NCBI GenBank assembly: GCA_031282705.1
Contig: JAITDF010000506.1
Location: 1 to 6,152, forward strand
DNA from: Opitutaceae bacterium
GTDB taxonomy: Bacteria > Verrucomicrobiota > Verrucomicrobiia > Opitutales > Opitutaceae
DNA length: 6,152 nt
Direction: 5' to 3'
Shown here: in pieces, positions 1 to 5,985 of the stretch
How positions within the stretch are numbered: the first letter of the stretch is position 1
Layout: every line of letters begins with the position of its first letter
Program-made: the position numbers and the translations under genes
The notes under the pieces: generated by a model
Told to the model about the DNA's origin: nothing
Database searches by the model: none
What the model saw: only the letters and a program-made list of their open reading frames with translations

Positions 1-276
1 GGCGGCAGTCTTGGTGGCGGTGACTTCGGCCAGGCGTCTGCCTGCGAGCGGCTCGACGGCCATGAACACATTGCAGGCGCCTTTGCGTTCATATTCGTAA
101 TCATAGCGAAACGGCCGGCCTGGTTGCGCACTCAAGGGCACGCGTGTCCCGCCTATGAGCTGCCGGGACGTCTCGTCCATGCACACCACCGGACGGCCCG
201 GATCCTCCGGGCGTTTGCAGACTTCAAGCACCTGCTCCATGCGCGCGACAAACCCGCCGCTTTTGCCCGGTGCCAT
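1..276 (-). pseudogene. IS630-family transposase fragment (N-terminally truncated, runs off left edge)
   Basis: Read on the minus strand, an open frame from about 276 to the window edge encodes about 92 residues with the core of an IS630-type DDE transposase. It contains GGFVARMEQVLEVCKRP, then VVCMDETSRQLIGGTRVPLS, then PGRPFRYDYEYERKG, then NVFMAVEPLAGRRLAEVT. The Asp of CMDE (codon 177-175) is the first catalytic acid of the DDE triad in this family; the other two acids would lie beyond position 1. The matching region normally sits near the middle of a roughly 330-360 residue protein, but here the frame is closed by stops at 303-301 (TGA) and a few codons upstream (TAG). No N-terminal helix-turn-helix half is found in any frame before the next gene. 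I therefore call it a 5'-truncated remnant. The in-frame ATG at 276 is probably not a real start. No terminal inverted repeat was identified at the break. Family assignment is confident; whether the C-terminal part is intact cannot be seen. Confidence 0.85.
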
Positions 277-485
277 GACCCGCCGGGGCGTTGCCCCGGG
301 TCAACATGTCTATAGGTCTTTCCGCCTTCCCGCAAAATTTCTCTCGCCATCCCGCCGGAAGCCGGATGCACTCGTGTCCGTTTTTTCATGACACATCCCC
401 TCATCCCTCCCCCGGTTCACGCCTCACACGCCTCACATTCCACCACCCTCAAACTCCCCTCCGTATTCATCCAAACCAAACATCC
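277..485 (+). promoter_or_regulatory. Non-coding leader of the epimerase-like gene, C-rich and G-poor
   Basis: This stretch separates the IS remnant from the enzyme gene and must hold the enzyme's promoter. I found no convincing -35/-10 pair. Positions 391-485 contain about 49 C and only 5 G in 95 bases, against a balanced G/C content in the genes. A 9-bp tandem repeat CGCCTCACA lies at 420-428 and 429-437. No Shine-Dalgarno motif precedes the ATG at 486. An unstructured, C-rich, G-poor leader resembles Rho-utilisation (rut) composition, but it could equally be a simple unstructured 5' UTR that aids SD-less initiation. The upstream extension of the enzyme frame (from 291) overlaps this stretch and has no protein-like composition, so I treat it as untranslated. 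Confidence 0.4.
283..299. repeat. Short perfect hairpin at the transposase break point
   Basis: CCGGGGC (283-289), GTT loop, GCCCCGG (293-299) forms a perfect 7-bp GC-only stem with a 3-nt loop. It lies just outside the point where transposase similarity ends and next to the closing stop codons. It has no T-tract on either side, so it is not a classical terminator. It could be a dispersed palindromic element or a scar of the event that truncated the IS. Confidence 0.45.
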
Positions 486-2387
486 ATGAGCGCCATCAAT
501 CGGTTCCTCCTCCAAAACAACCTCCGCATCGCCAGCAACCCCTGCGTGTCGCCGGACTTCTGCCTCGACTGGCCCGCGCTGGCCGCGAAGCTCGGCTCCG
601 ACTCCGCCGGCGTGCACGAATGGCCCAAGAGCCGCTTCACCACCGCCGCCGGCGAGTGGACCCTGCTGGAGGACACCGCGACCGGCGATTGCGCATGGAA
701 ACTCGCCCCCGCCCCCGAAATCACGGCATCCGCCGCGGCAGGGATTCTCGCCGAAGGCAGACCGCTCGCCGCCACCACCGCCGCCGACGCCCCCGCCGCT
801 GGCGGCGCGATGGTGTTTCCGGCGACCTTCGCCAACCTGCTCGCATTAAAAAACCTGGTGCAGGAGCACAATCCCGCCTCGACCCTTTTCCCGACCGCCT
901 CGCAAAAACTCGGGCAAAGCACGCTCGGCATCGGCGCGCGCTTCACCACGCTGCACTGGCCCGCCGTCGAATGGGCGATGAGCGCGCTGGGCGCGGGCAT
1001 GACCGCCAACCAGAACTCCATCCCCCGCGAACTTGTCTATGACGTGGACGCGATGCTCGCCGGCTCGCTCGACACCGTGCCCTTCCCGTTCATCGGCACG
1101 AACGTGCCGGAGGGCCACCAGGGCCAGAGCGTCGAAGGCATGAGCCACGGCTGCGTGCTCTCGAAACTGCGCACCGGCTTTCACCGGCGCGGCATCGCCT
1201 GGAGCTTCAACGCCGACCACCAGCCCATCGGCGGAAAATTCGACGCGCGGGAGGACCGGCTCGTCAACGGCTGCGTGCTGGCCAGCTACATCACCTTCGA
1301 CCTCTCGCCGGAGCTTGCGCAGACCACCGTGCCGGCCGACGCCGCCGGCTGGGTCGCGGCCAATGTGCCGCCCGCCCTGGTCGCGAGCGTGCGCGCGCGC
1401 GTCGCCGCCGCCGGCCTGCGGCTGGACGGGGCGGAATTGTCCCGCCTGCTCGCCTACGTCTGGCCCGCGATGAAAAAGATGAAGGCGCGCGACGAAAAAT
1501 ATCGCGCCGCCCGCGAACGGCATTTCACCACCGCCGCCGGCCGCGGGTATCTGCGCGAACTGTCCATCGACGAACTGCCCGGCCTGACCACGCCCGGGAC
1601 GACCGCGATCATGCTCGCGCTCTGCGAGGCACTCGGCATGAAAATCAACTTTGTCGCCCCGGCCTTCGGCTTTCAGAAAAACATGCCCTGCCCGGACAAC
1701 GCCGCGCTGCGCGCGCTCATCGAAAAACAGTGGCGCGTGTGCGAAAAATTCGGCGCGAGCATCGGTTTCCATTCCGGCTCGGGCAAGTCCGCGGAAAACT
1801 ACCAGGTCATGGGCGCCGTCACCGGCGCGCACCTCGAAATCAAGACCAGCGGCCGCTACACCTACGAGATGGGCCGCGCGCTCTTCGCCTCGCAAAACCC
1901 CGCCGACCAGGCGCTCTGGCGCGACTGGCACCGGTTCACCGCCGGCCTCGCGCTCAAGGGCGCGTTCAGCGCCGATGCGACCGAGCGGAAAATGGCGCGC
2001 TCCTTTGTGGCCGACGCGCTGGAGAAGGCGGGGAAGCCGTCCGACGTGTTCGCGGGCGAGGCGTCCGTGCGCGCCGCCATCGAGTCGCTGCCGCCGAGCC
2101 CGGAGCACATGTTCTGGTTTGAATACAACTTCCTCTACGTGCTCGCCGCCGGCGGCCGGGCGGAGAAAGCCGCGCTGGGCGACCACTCGCCCGCGGGCTA
2201 CCGGCAGCGCGCGCGCTTCTATTCGGTGAGCGACGAAGGGCGTCTGCTCTATGCGAAAAACGTGGCCGCCTACATCGTGTTCCTCGCGGAAAACACCGGC
2301 CTCGCGCCCAGGGAAACCTGCGCCGCCGCCCGCGCGAAACTCGCCGCCCTCGCCACCCTCGGCGCGCTGCTCGACGACATCGGCTGA
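486..2387 (+). CDS. Tagaturonate/fructuronate epimerase (UxaE)-like enzyme
   Basis: This 633-residue protein is predicted cytoplasmic, with no signal peptide or membrane segment. The UxaE family interconverts D-tagaturonate and D-fructuronate in hexuronate (galacturonate/glucuronate) catabolism. Family-like blocks, numbered from the ATG at 486, are a TTLHWPAVEWAM...ANQNSIPRELVYD block at about 153-185 and SFNADHQPIGGKFD at about 240-253. These are followed by a GCVLASYITFDLS block at 262-274, a C-terminal IGFHSGSGKSAENY at 426-439 and HLEIKTSGRYTYEMG at 449-463. The last pair, a HSGS-K-...-Y element then a L-x-x-KTSG-x-x-Y-E element, is what recalls UxaE. I cannot place metal ligands with certainty; the conserved His/Asp in NADH and FHSGS are candidates. 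The start at 486 is preferred because the frame upstream of it is antisense to IS debris and looks non-coding. At 633 aa it is clearly longer than the roughly 480 aa of the characterised Thermotoga UxaE; about 150 residues precede the first recognisable block. GC at third codon positions is very high, higher than in the other genes here. A sister family acting on another sugar acid is possible. Confidence 0.6.
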   Translation: MSAINRFLLQNNLRIASNPCVSPDFCLDWPALAAKLGSDSAGVHEWPKSRFTTAAGEWTLLEDTATGDCAWKLAPAPEITASAAAGILAEGRPLAATTAADAPAAGGAMVFPATFANLLALKNLVQEHNPASTLFPTASQKLGQSTLGIGARFTTLHWPAVEWAMSALGAGMTANQNSIPRELVYDVDAMLAGSLDTVPFPFIGTNVPEGHQGQSVEGMSHGCVLSKLRTGFHRRGIAWSFNADHQPIGGKFDAREDRLVNGCVLASYITFDLSPELAQTTVPADAAGWVAANVPPALVASVRARVAAAGLRLDGAELSRLLAYVWPAMKKMKARDEKYRAARERHFTTAAGRGYLRELSIDELPGLTTPGTTAIMLALCEALGMKINFVAPAFGFQKNMPCPDNAALRALIEKQWRVCEKFGASIGFHSGSGKSAENYQVMGAVTGAHLEIKTSGRYTYEMGRALFASQNPADQALWRDWHRFTAGLALKGAFSADATERKMARSFVADALEKAGKPSDVFAGEASVRAAIESLPPSPEHMFWFEYNFLYVLAAGGRAEKAALGDHSPAGYRQRARFYSVSDEGRLLYAKNVAAYIVFLAENTGLAPRETCAAARAKLAALATLGALLDDIG

Positions 2388-2392
2388 GCGGG

Positions 2393-2419
2393 CGGGCGGA
2401 GCCCGAAACCCGATTCGGG
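2393..2419 (+). terminator. Overlapping hairpins after the epimerase-like gene (possible weak terminator)
   Basis: Six bases past the stop codon lie two mutually exclusive stems: CGGGC-GGA-GCCCG (2393-2405) and CCCGAA-ACCCGA-TTCGGG (2402-2419). Their arms share 2402-2405. Neither is followed by a T-run; the next bases are a run of G and then GGAATTTCC. This could attenuate read-through into the LacI gene or be an inefficient or factor-dependent terminator. The stems are visible in the sequence; the function is inferred. Confidence 0.35.
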
Positions 2420-2438
2420 GGGGAATTTCCTTGATAGT

Positions 2439-2470
2439 ATTCCGGGCGTGAATGACGGTGCGCCCGGAAT
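2439..2470 (+). promoter_or_regulatory. Perfect 10-bp inverted repeat before lacI-type gene 1 (candidate operator)
   Basis: ATTCCGGGCG (2439-2448) and CGCCCGGAAT (2461-2470) are exact reverse complements separated by 12 nt. The right arm ends 12 nt before the regulator's ATG at 2483. A -10-like TAGTAT (2435-2440) overlaps the left edge, which would place the repeat across the transcription start; I see no good -35. This position suits an autoregulatory operator for the adjacent LacI protein. The 12-nt gap is wider than in typical LacI/GalR operators, so an mRNA hairpin in the 5' UTR is the main alternative. Confidence 0.5.
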
Positions 2471-2482
2471 GGGAAACCCAAA

Positions 2483-3511
2483 ATGAAATCCAGAGTCACG
2501 CTTCGCGATATCGCCAGACTGTCCAAGGTGCATTTTTCCACCGTCTCCCTGGCTCTGCGCAACAGTGCGAAAATACACCCCAGGACCAGGGAGCGCGTCC
2601 AAATGGCCGCATCCCGGCTGGGCTATGTTCCCGACGCCGCCCTGCAATCCCTGGTCGCCTACCGGAAAAGCGTGAGGGTTCCCCCTTATCAATCAACCAT
2701 TGCCTGGATCAACAACTGGGAAAAACGCGAGGAGCTGCGTTCGGTAAAATCCTTTGATGAATATTACCACGGCGCGTTCGAGCGGGCGTCCGCGCTGGGA
2801 TACAAGCTGGAGGAATTCTGGACGCGCGATCCCAAAACCAGCCCCGCGCGGCTCGCCGCGATTCTCCACGCGCGCAACATCCGTGGTTTGGCCGTCGCCC
2901 CGCAGGAGCACGCCGGCACCAAGCTCGAACTCAATTTCGACGGCTTTTCCGCCATCGCCTTCGGCTACAGCCTCCAGCCGGTGACCCTGCACATTGTCAC
3001 CAATCACCAGTTCATGTCCATTATCCGGCTGGTGAAAAAGTTGAGGGAGATGGGCTACCGCCGGATGGGCTTGTATTTGAGCAATGACTGGGATAACAAG
3101 GTGAATCACGGCTTTATCTCAGGTTTCATGACGGCCCAAAATGAAATCCCCAAGCCCGATCGCGTTCCACCCTATCTCACGGACGCATTCACCGCCCCGG
3201 ATTTCATTGGGTGGATAAAAACACGCAACCCCGATATAATCATCACCCAGAGCATCATTCGTCAGGTCATCGGATGGCTGAAAGAAGCCGGCATGGCCGT
3301 GCCCGGCGACATCGGACTGGCCGATCTGTGCGCACGGCCCAGTATTCCTGATGTGGCGGGAATCTATCAGAACGATCACCTGATTGGGGCCACCGCCATT
3401 GATGTTCTTGTCGGCATGATGCAGCGCAACGAGCGGGGGCTGCCGGACACCATTGTATATACGCTGGTGGACGGCGTCTGGCAGCCGGGCGACACCGTGC
3501 GGGCGCATTGA
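2483..3511 (+). CDS. LacI/GalR-family transcriptional regulator 1
   Basis: This 342-residue protein has the standard length and architecture of a LacI/GalR repressor. The N-terminal helix-turn-helix spans about residues 5-50 (TLRDIARLSKVHFSTVSLAL ... RTRERVQMAASRLGYVPD). A hinge-like stretch (AALQSLVAYRK) follows, then a periplasmic-binding-protein-like effector domain from about 70 to 335. In that domain I see the ILHARNIRGLAVAPQ strand at 127-141, GYRRMGLYLS at 191-200, the PDIIITQ strand at 250-256 and AVPGDIGLADL at 272-282. The turn region reads KVHFSTVS instead of the more usual GVSxxTVS, so DNA specificity may be unusual. The start at 2483 puts the HTH at the very N-terminus as expected; no strong Shine-Dalgarno is present. 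It lies 95 bp downstream of the epimerase-like gene on the same strand and probably controls it or itself in response to a sugar or sugar acid. The effector is unknown. Its codon use is less GC-biased than the enzyme gene. Confidence 0.93.
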   Translation: MKSRVTLRDIARLSKVHFSTVSLALRNSAKIHPRTRERVQMAASRLGYVPDAALQSLVAYRKSVRVPPYQSTIAWINNWEKREELRSVKSFDEYYHGAFERASALGYKLEEFWTRDPKTSPARLAAILHARNIRGLAVAPQEHAGTKLELNFDGFSAIAFGYSLQPVTLHIVTNHQFMSIIRLVKKLREMGYRRMGLYLSNDWDNKVNHGFISGFMTAQNEIPKPDRVPPYLTDAFTAPDFIGWIKTRNPDIIITQSIIRQVIGWLKEAGMAVPGDIGLADLCARPSIPDVAGIYQNDHLIGATAIDVLVGMMQRNERGLPDTIVYTLVDGVWQPGDTVRAH

Positions 3512-3529
3512 CAATCCCGTCCTGAAACC

Positions 3530-3547
3530 GCGCGGGTGCGCCCGCGC
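3530..3547. terminator. Candidate bidirectional terminator between convergent genes
   Basis: GCGCGGG (3530-3536), TGCG loop, CCCGCGC (3541-3547) forms a perfect 7-bp stem with a tetraloop in the 36-bp gap between the two convergent genes. It directly abuts the TAG stop of the minus-strand gene at 3550-3548. On the plus strand it is followed by CTATTT, and on the minus strand by GGTTTC, so the T-tracts are weak on both sides. The placement strongly suggests termination for both operons; its strength is uncertain. Confidence 0.6.
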
Positions 3548-4741
3548 CTATTTCCCCAAGTTCAATGGCGCATCCATCTTCGGGGCCTTGGCCCCGGCCA
3601 TTTTGTAGAGGGTCCCCCGCAATCCCCACGCCATCTTGGTTCCATTCACATCACCCTGCGGCCCGGCGCGGGACGTTCTCCGTTCTTTTAGATAAAGATC
3701 ATTCGGACAGATATAATATTTGTCGGGAAAGGACGAGAAGCCGCCGTCCTTGCGGCGATACCGGCCAAGCTCCGCCAGCGCCGCCTTCAGCACCATGTTC
3801 AATTCGCCGGGGCTGATCTCTTTTTGGGTTTCCCTGATTGTGTCATTTAACAAATCCACCACATTGCGTATGTAAAATATCCTGTCAGTGCCCTGATTCT
3901 TGTGAAACCACGCCAATGCCCGGTTGCGCAACGCGTCCGCCCCCGGCAGCGGGCGTTTCACCGCCTTGCAAAACAGCGCCAGCTTGAACGCCCCGGACAA
4001 TCGCACCAGCTCGTCCCCGCCGCCGATCAAGCCGATTTCCGCGTCCTGGCGTGCCGTCACGTTGCGGAGGGCGGCGTCAATCAAGGCATCCCTGAGCCCG
4101 GGCTCCTGCATCAGGATGAGCTCGGCTTGGGATTGCAGGTTGTCCAGGGCGGTCCATGCGTGATGCCAGGGCCGCTGGTCAAGCCATGCTGAAAACGCCT
4201 CCGGGGAGGCGAGATGATCCGGAACCGATGCGGCGGTTTTGCCGGGCAACGGATAAAGCGGTTTGGCGTTGAACATCCTTAACGTGCCGGTTGAGAACGA
4301 AAGCGCCCTCCCCATGGTCCGGCGGTCATTTTTCATGCCGGGATAATCGGGATCGGAGAAAAATCCGGTTTCGGCATCCTGCCGGGACTGGAAATACTTC
4401 ACAAATCCTGCTTTTATCGATGCCGGCAGCCTGTCCAGTTTGCCGGCATCCCGTATCATGGTTATTGCCATGTGCGTGGATTGTATATCAGGGCCGTAGG
4501 ATTCCTCCTCGAGGTTTCTTTTCAGGCTCAGGCTCTCAAAGAACCCGCCGCTTGCGGGGTCATAAAGCCCGCCCAGCCATGGAATCACTCCGCCAAAAGC
4601 TGCTTCCATCTCGGACAGGGTTCGCTGGATCTGCGATGACTGGGATCCGCCAGGCTCAGGCTTGCCGGCATCCGCGCCACGCGCGGGCATGGCGCAGAAA
4701 ATATAAAACAGCGCAATCAGTGCAGGATTTATTTTATTCAT
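3548..4741 (-). CDS. Secreted protein of unknown function with alpha/alpha-toroid-like repeats
   Basis: This 397-residue protein starts at the ATG at 4741. That start gives a clear signal peptide: MNK, a hydrophobic stretch (ALIALFYIFCAM) and a likely cleavage after PARG, about residue 22. The longer in-frame extension upstream lies inside the regulator gene and would spoil the signal. I do not recognise a named family. Visible blocks are GLYDPASGGFFES (58-70), GPDIQSTHMAITMI (83-96), SRQDAETGFFSDP (119-131), ARQDAEIGLIGGG (230-242), RRKDGGFSSFPDKYY (329-343) and GTKMAWGLRGTLYK (367-380). The recurring helix-(R/Q)QDAE-G-F/L pattern and the DGGF element recall (alpha/alpha) toroid folds such as terpene-cyclase-like or polysaccharide-lyase-like proteins. 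No catalytic site can be assigned. It is export-dependent and so acts in the periplasm or outside. It overlaps the upstream regulator gene by 8 nt, so the two are cotranscribed and probably translationally coupled. A role in handling a carbohydrate polymer is only suggested by context. Confidence 0.8.
   Translation of the reverse strand: MNKINPALIALFYIFCAMPARGADAGKPEPGGSQSSQIQRTLSEMEAAFGGVIPWLGGLYDPASGGFFESLSLKRNLEEESYGPDIQSTHMAITMIRDAGKLDRLPASIKAGFVKYFQSRQDAETGFFSDPDYPGMKNDRRTMGRALSFSTGTLRMFNAKPLYPLPGKTAASVPDHLASPEAFSAWLDQRPWHHAWTALDNLQSQAELILMQEPGLRDALIDAALRNVTARQDAEIGLIGGGDELVRLSGAFKLALFCKAVKRPLPGADALRNRALAWFHKNQGTDRIFYIRNVVDLLNDTIRETQKEISPGELNMVLKAALAELGRYRRKDGGFSSFPDKYYICPNDLYLKERRTSRAGPQGDVNGTKMAWGLRGTLYKMAGAKAPKMDAPLNLGK
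4734..4741 (-). other. 8-nt stop/start overlap (translational coupling)
   Basis: On the minus strand the regulator ends ACC CAT GAA TAA while the secreted-protein gene begins ATG AAT AAA, giving an 8-base overlap. No Shine-Dalgarno lies upstream of the ATG, so re-initiation by ribosomes that finish the regulator is the likeliest start mechanism. Confidence 0.7.
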
Positions 4742-5858
4742 GGGTTGCTGTGAGATTCCAATTTGGCCGGCTTTCCAAACGGCCCCGCCCCGTGGCCTCC
4801 ATCGGCTGATTTTTATCGCGCAAAGTGCGCCCCTCCCGCCATGCGCCATTTACCAGCACGCTCCATTGCTGCGCGGGGACGCCCCGGTCAAAACGATGAA
4901 GCATATCGATCAACAGCTCAACCGCCTTGGCCCCGATCAATGCCGATGGCTCGGAAAGGCCCGAGGTGCCCGCATCGTCCCCGGAACCGGCCAGGGAAAG
5001 GAATCCGGTGTCCGTCGGGACGGCGACTCCCATTTCCGCCAGCCATTCCCGAATGTCCGGCATGGTTGAGATAACCACGTCGGGGTGATTGCGCCAGTAC
5101 CAGTTTTTAAATAAGGGATGATTGATATTGTCTTCAATGAGCGCGGGCAGACGCTCCCCCGTCCGCATCCGTTGCTGTTCACCCCAAAAGGAGGATGCCC
5201 AGTTGTCCCCCGAACAGCGGTCGCTTTCGGAAGCGACGACCAGACCGATTCTCCGGTATCCAAGATTCATTAATTTGCGAACCGCCAACCCCATGTCCTT
5301 GAATTGATTCCACGCGACAAGATTCAGTTGCGGGGTTGAGAGGGCATGACCGAGGGTCACGGCCGAAAACCGGTCAAAATTAAAATCCAATGCGGTTCTC
5401 GCGCGGGGTTGCGGCGCCACGATGATCCCTTGGATATTGCGTGCATGGAGTATGTTTCCAATGCGCGCGGGAGTCATCCCGGCCTGCAGCAGGCAGTGAT
5501 CTTCCATCTGATATCCCAGTTGCGCCGCCTTGGCGAGGGCGCCTGCGTGATAGGAGGCAAACACCGGTGAAGACTTCCAGCTTTCCCCGTTTTTGTCATT
5601 GGAAAGCCAGGCCAGCGAGGCCTGGAACTCCGGGGCGTGCATGCGCTTCCTGTAGGACGCCAGTCCCGCCAGATACGGATCGGGTGTGTAGCCGAGCCGC
5701 ATTGCGATGCCGCGCACGATTTCGGCGGTCTTCTTGGGGATGCTGGGGTGCCGGCGCAGGGCCAATGACACCGTTCCTTGGCTGACGCCGGCGCGCACCG
5801 CAACATCCCTCTGCGTCGGGCGGGTGGCTGGCGGGAGTGATGATATATGAGAAACCAT
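4734..5858 (-). CDS. LacI/GalR-family transcriptional regulator 2
   Basis: This 374-residue protein is homologous along its length to the plus-strand regulator. The HTH lies at about 15-59 (TQRDVAVRAGVSQGTVSLAL ... RGIAMRLGYTPD), followed by the hinge region PYLAGLASYRK and an effector-binding domain at about 78-340. Matching landmarks are ILHARNIQGIIVAPQ (136-150), LGYRRIGLVVAS (199-210), PDVVIST (259-265), AVPTDTGFLSL (279-289) and IGAKAVELLIDML (308-320). Here the HTH has the regular GVSQGTVS turn. About 25 residues (roughly 350-374, ending NWNLTATHE) extend past the point where regulator 1 ends; this tail looks non-globular. The ATG at 5858 is the only one early enough to include the whole HTH; there is no obvious Shine-Dalgarno. 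Its stop (TAA) overlaps the start of the secreted-protein gene in a CATGAATAA arrangement. It presumably controls that operon and perhaps the divergent gene; the effector is unknown. Confidence 0.93.
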   Translation of the reverse strand: MVSHISSLPPATRPTQRDVAVRAGVSQGTVSLALRRHPSIPKKTAEIVRGIAMRLGYTPDPYLAGLASYRKRMHAPEFQASLAWLSNDKNGESWKSSPVFASYHAGALAKAAQLGYQMEDHCLLQAGMTPARIGNILHARNIQGIIVAPQPRARTALDFNFDRFSAVTLGHALSTPQLNLVAWNQFKDMGLAVRKLMNLGYRRIGLVVASESDRCSGDNWASSFWGEQQRMRTGERLPALIEDNINHPLFKNWYWRNHPDVVISTMPDIREWLAEMGVAVPTDTGFLSLAGSGDDAGTSGLSEPSALIGAKAVELLIDMLHRFDRGVPAQQWSVLVNGAWREGRTLRDKNQPMEATGRGRLESRPNWNLTATHE

Positions 5859-5985
5859 GTGAAAATGGAAAAAGTGTTTGCGGATGTCAGGAGGCTTGCA
5901 GTGGCGATGCGAAGTGAAGGCAAACAGTGCTCCGGATGTAAATGGCCGTGAAATTCAAACTATTGAAATCCCGTGCGCCGCCCTC
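5859..5985. promoter_or_regulatory. Divergent intergenic region between regulator 2 and the right-edge gene
   Basis: This 127-bp spacer should carry promoters for both directions. I see no strong -35/-10 pair. Weak repeat signals are TGTTTGC (5875-5881) with its reverse complement GCAAACA (5920-5926), CGGATGT repeated directly at 5881-5887 and 5933-5939, and TTCAA-ACTA-TTGAA (5954-5967). Any of these could be part of a regulator-binding site, but each is short enough to occur by chance. Confidence 0.35.

Noticed and set aside
291..485. 65-residue upstream extension of the epimerase-like frame
   Set aside because: The extension is Pro/His/Ser-rich with no protein-like pattern and lies in the skewed leader. 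The ATG at 486 begins a plausible globular sequence.
846..2186. 446-codon open frame on the minus strand opposite the epimerase-like gene
   Set aside because: Its composition (His/Arg/Gly/Ala-rich, no motifs) is that of an antisense shadow of a very GC-rich gene. The plus strand carries recognisable family blocks throughout.
2431..2459. TTGATA (2431-2436) as a -35 box for regulator 1
   Set aside because: It matches the consensus well, but nothing like a -10 box lies 16-18 bp downstream; TAGTAT overlapping it is a likelier -10.
2452..2757. 101-codon plus-strand frame overlapping the start of regulator 1
   Set aside because: It is in a different frame from the clear LacI helix-turn-helix and shows no family features; it is a shadow.
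4742..4849. Longer start for the exported protein (36 extra residues)
   Set aside because: It lies wholly within the regulator 2 gene and would bury the signal peptide that begins at MNKINPAL.
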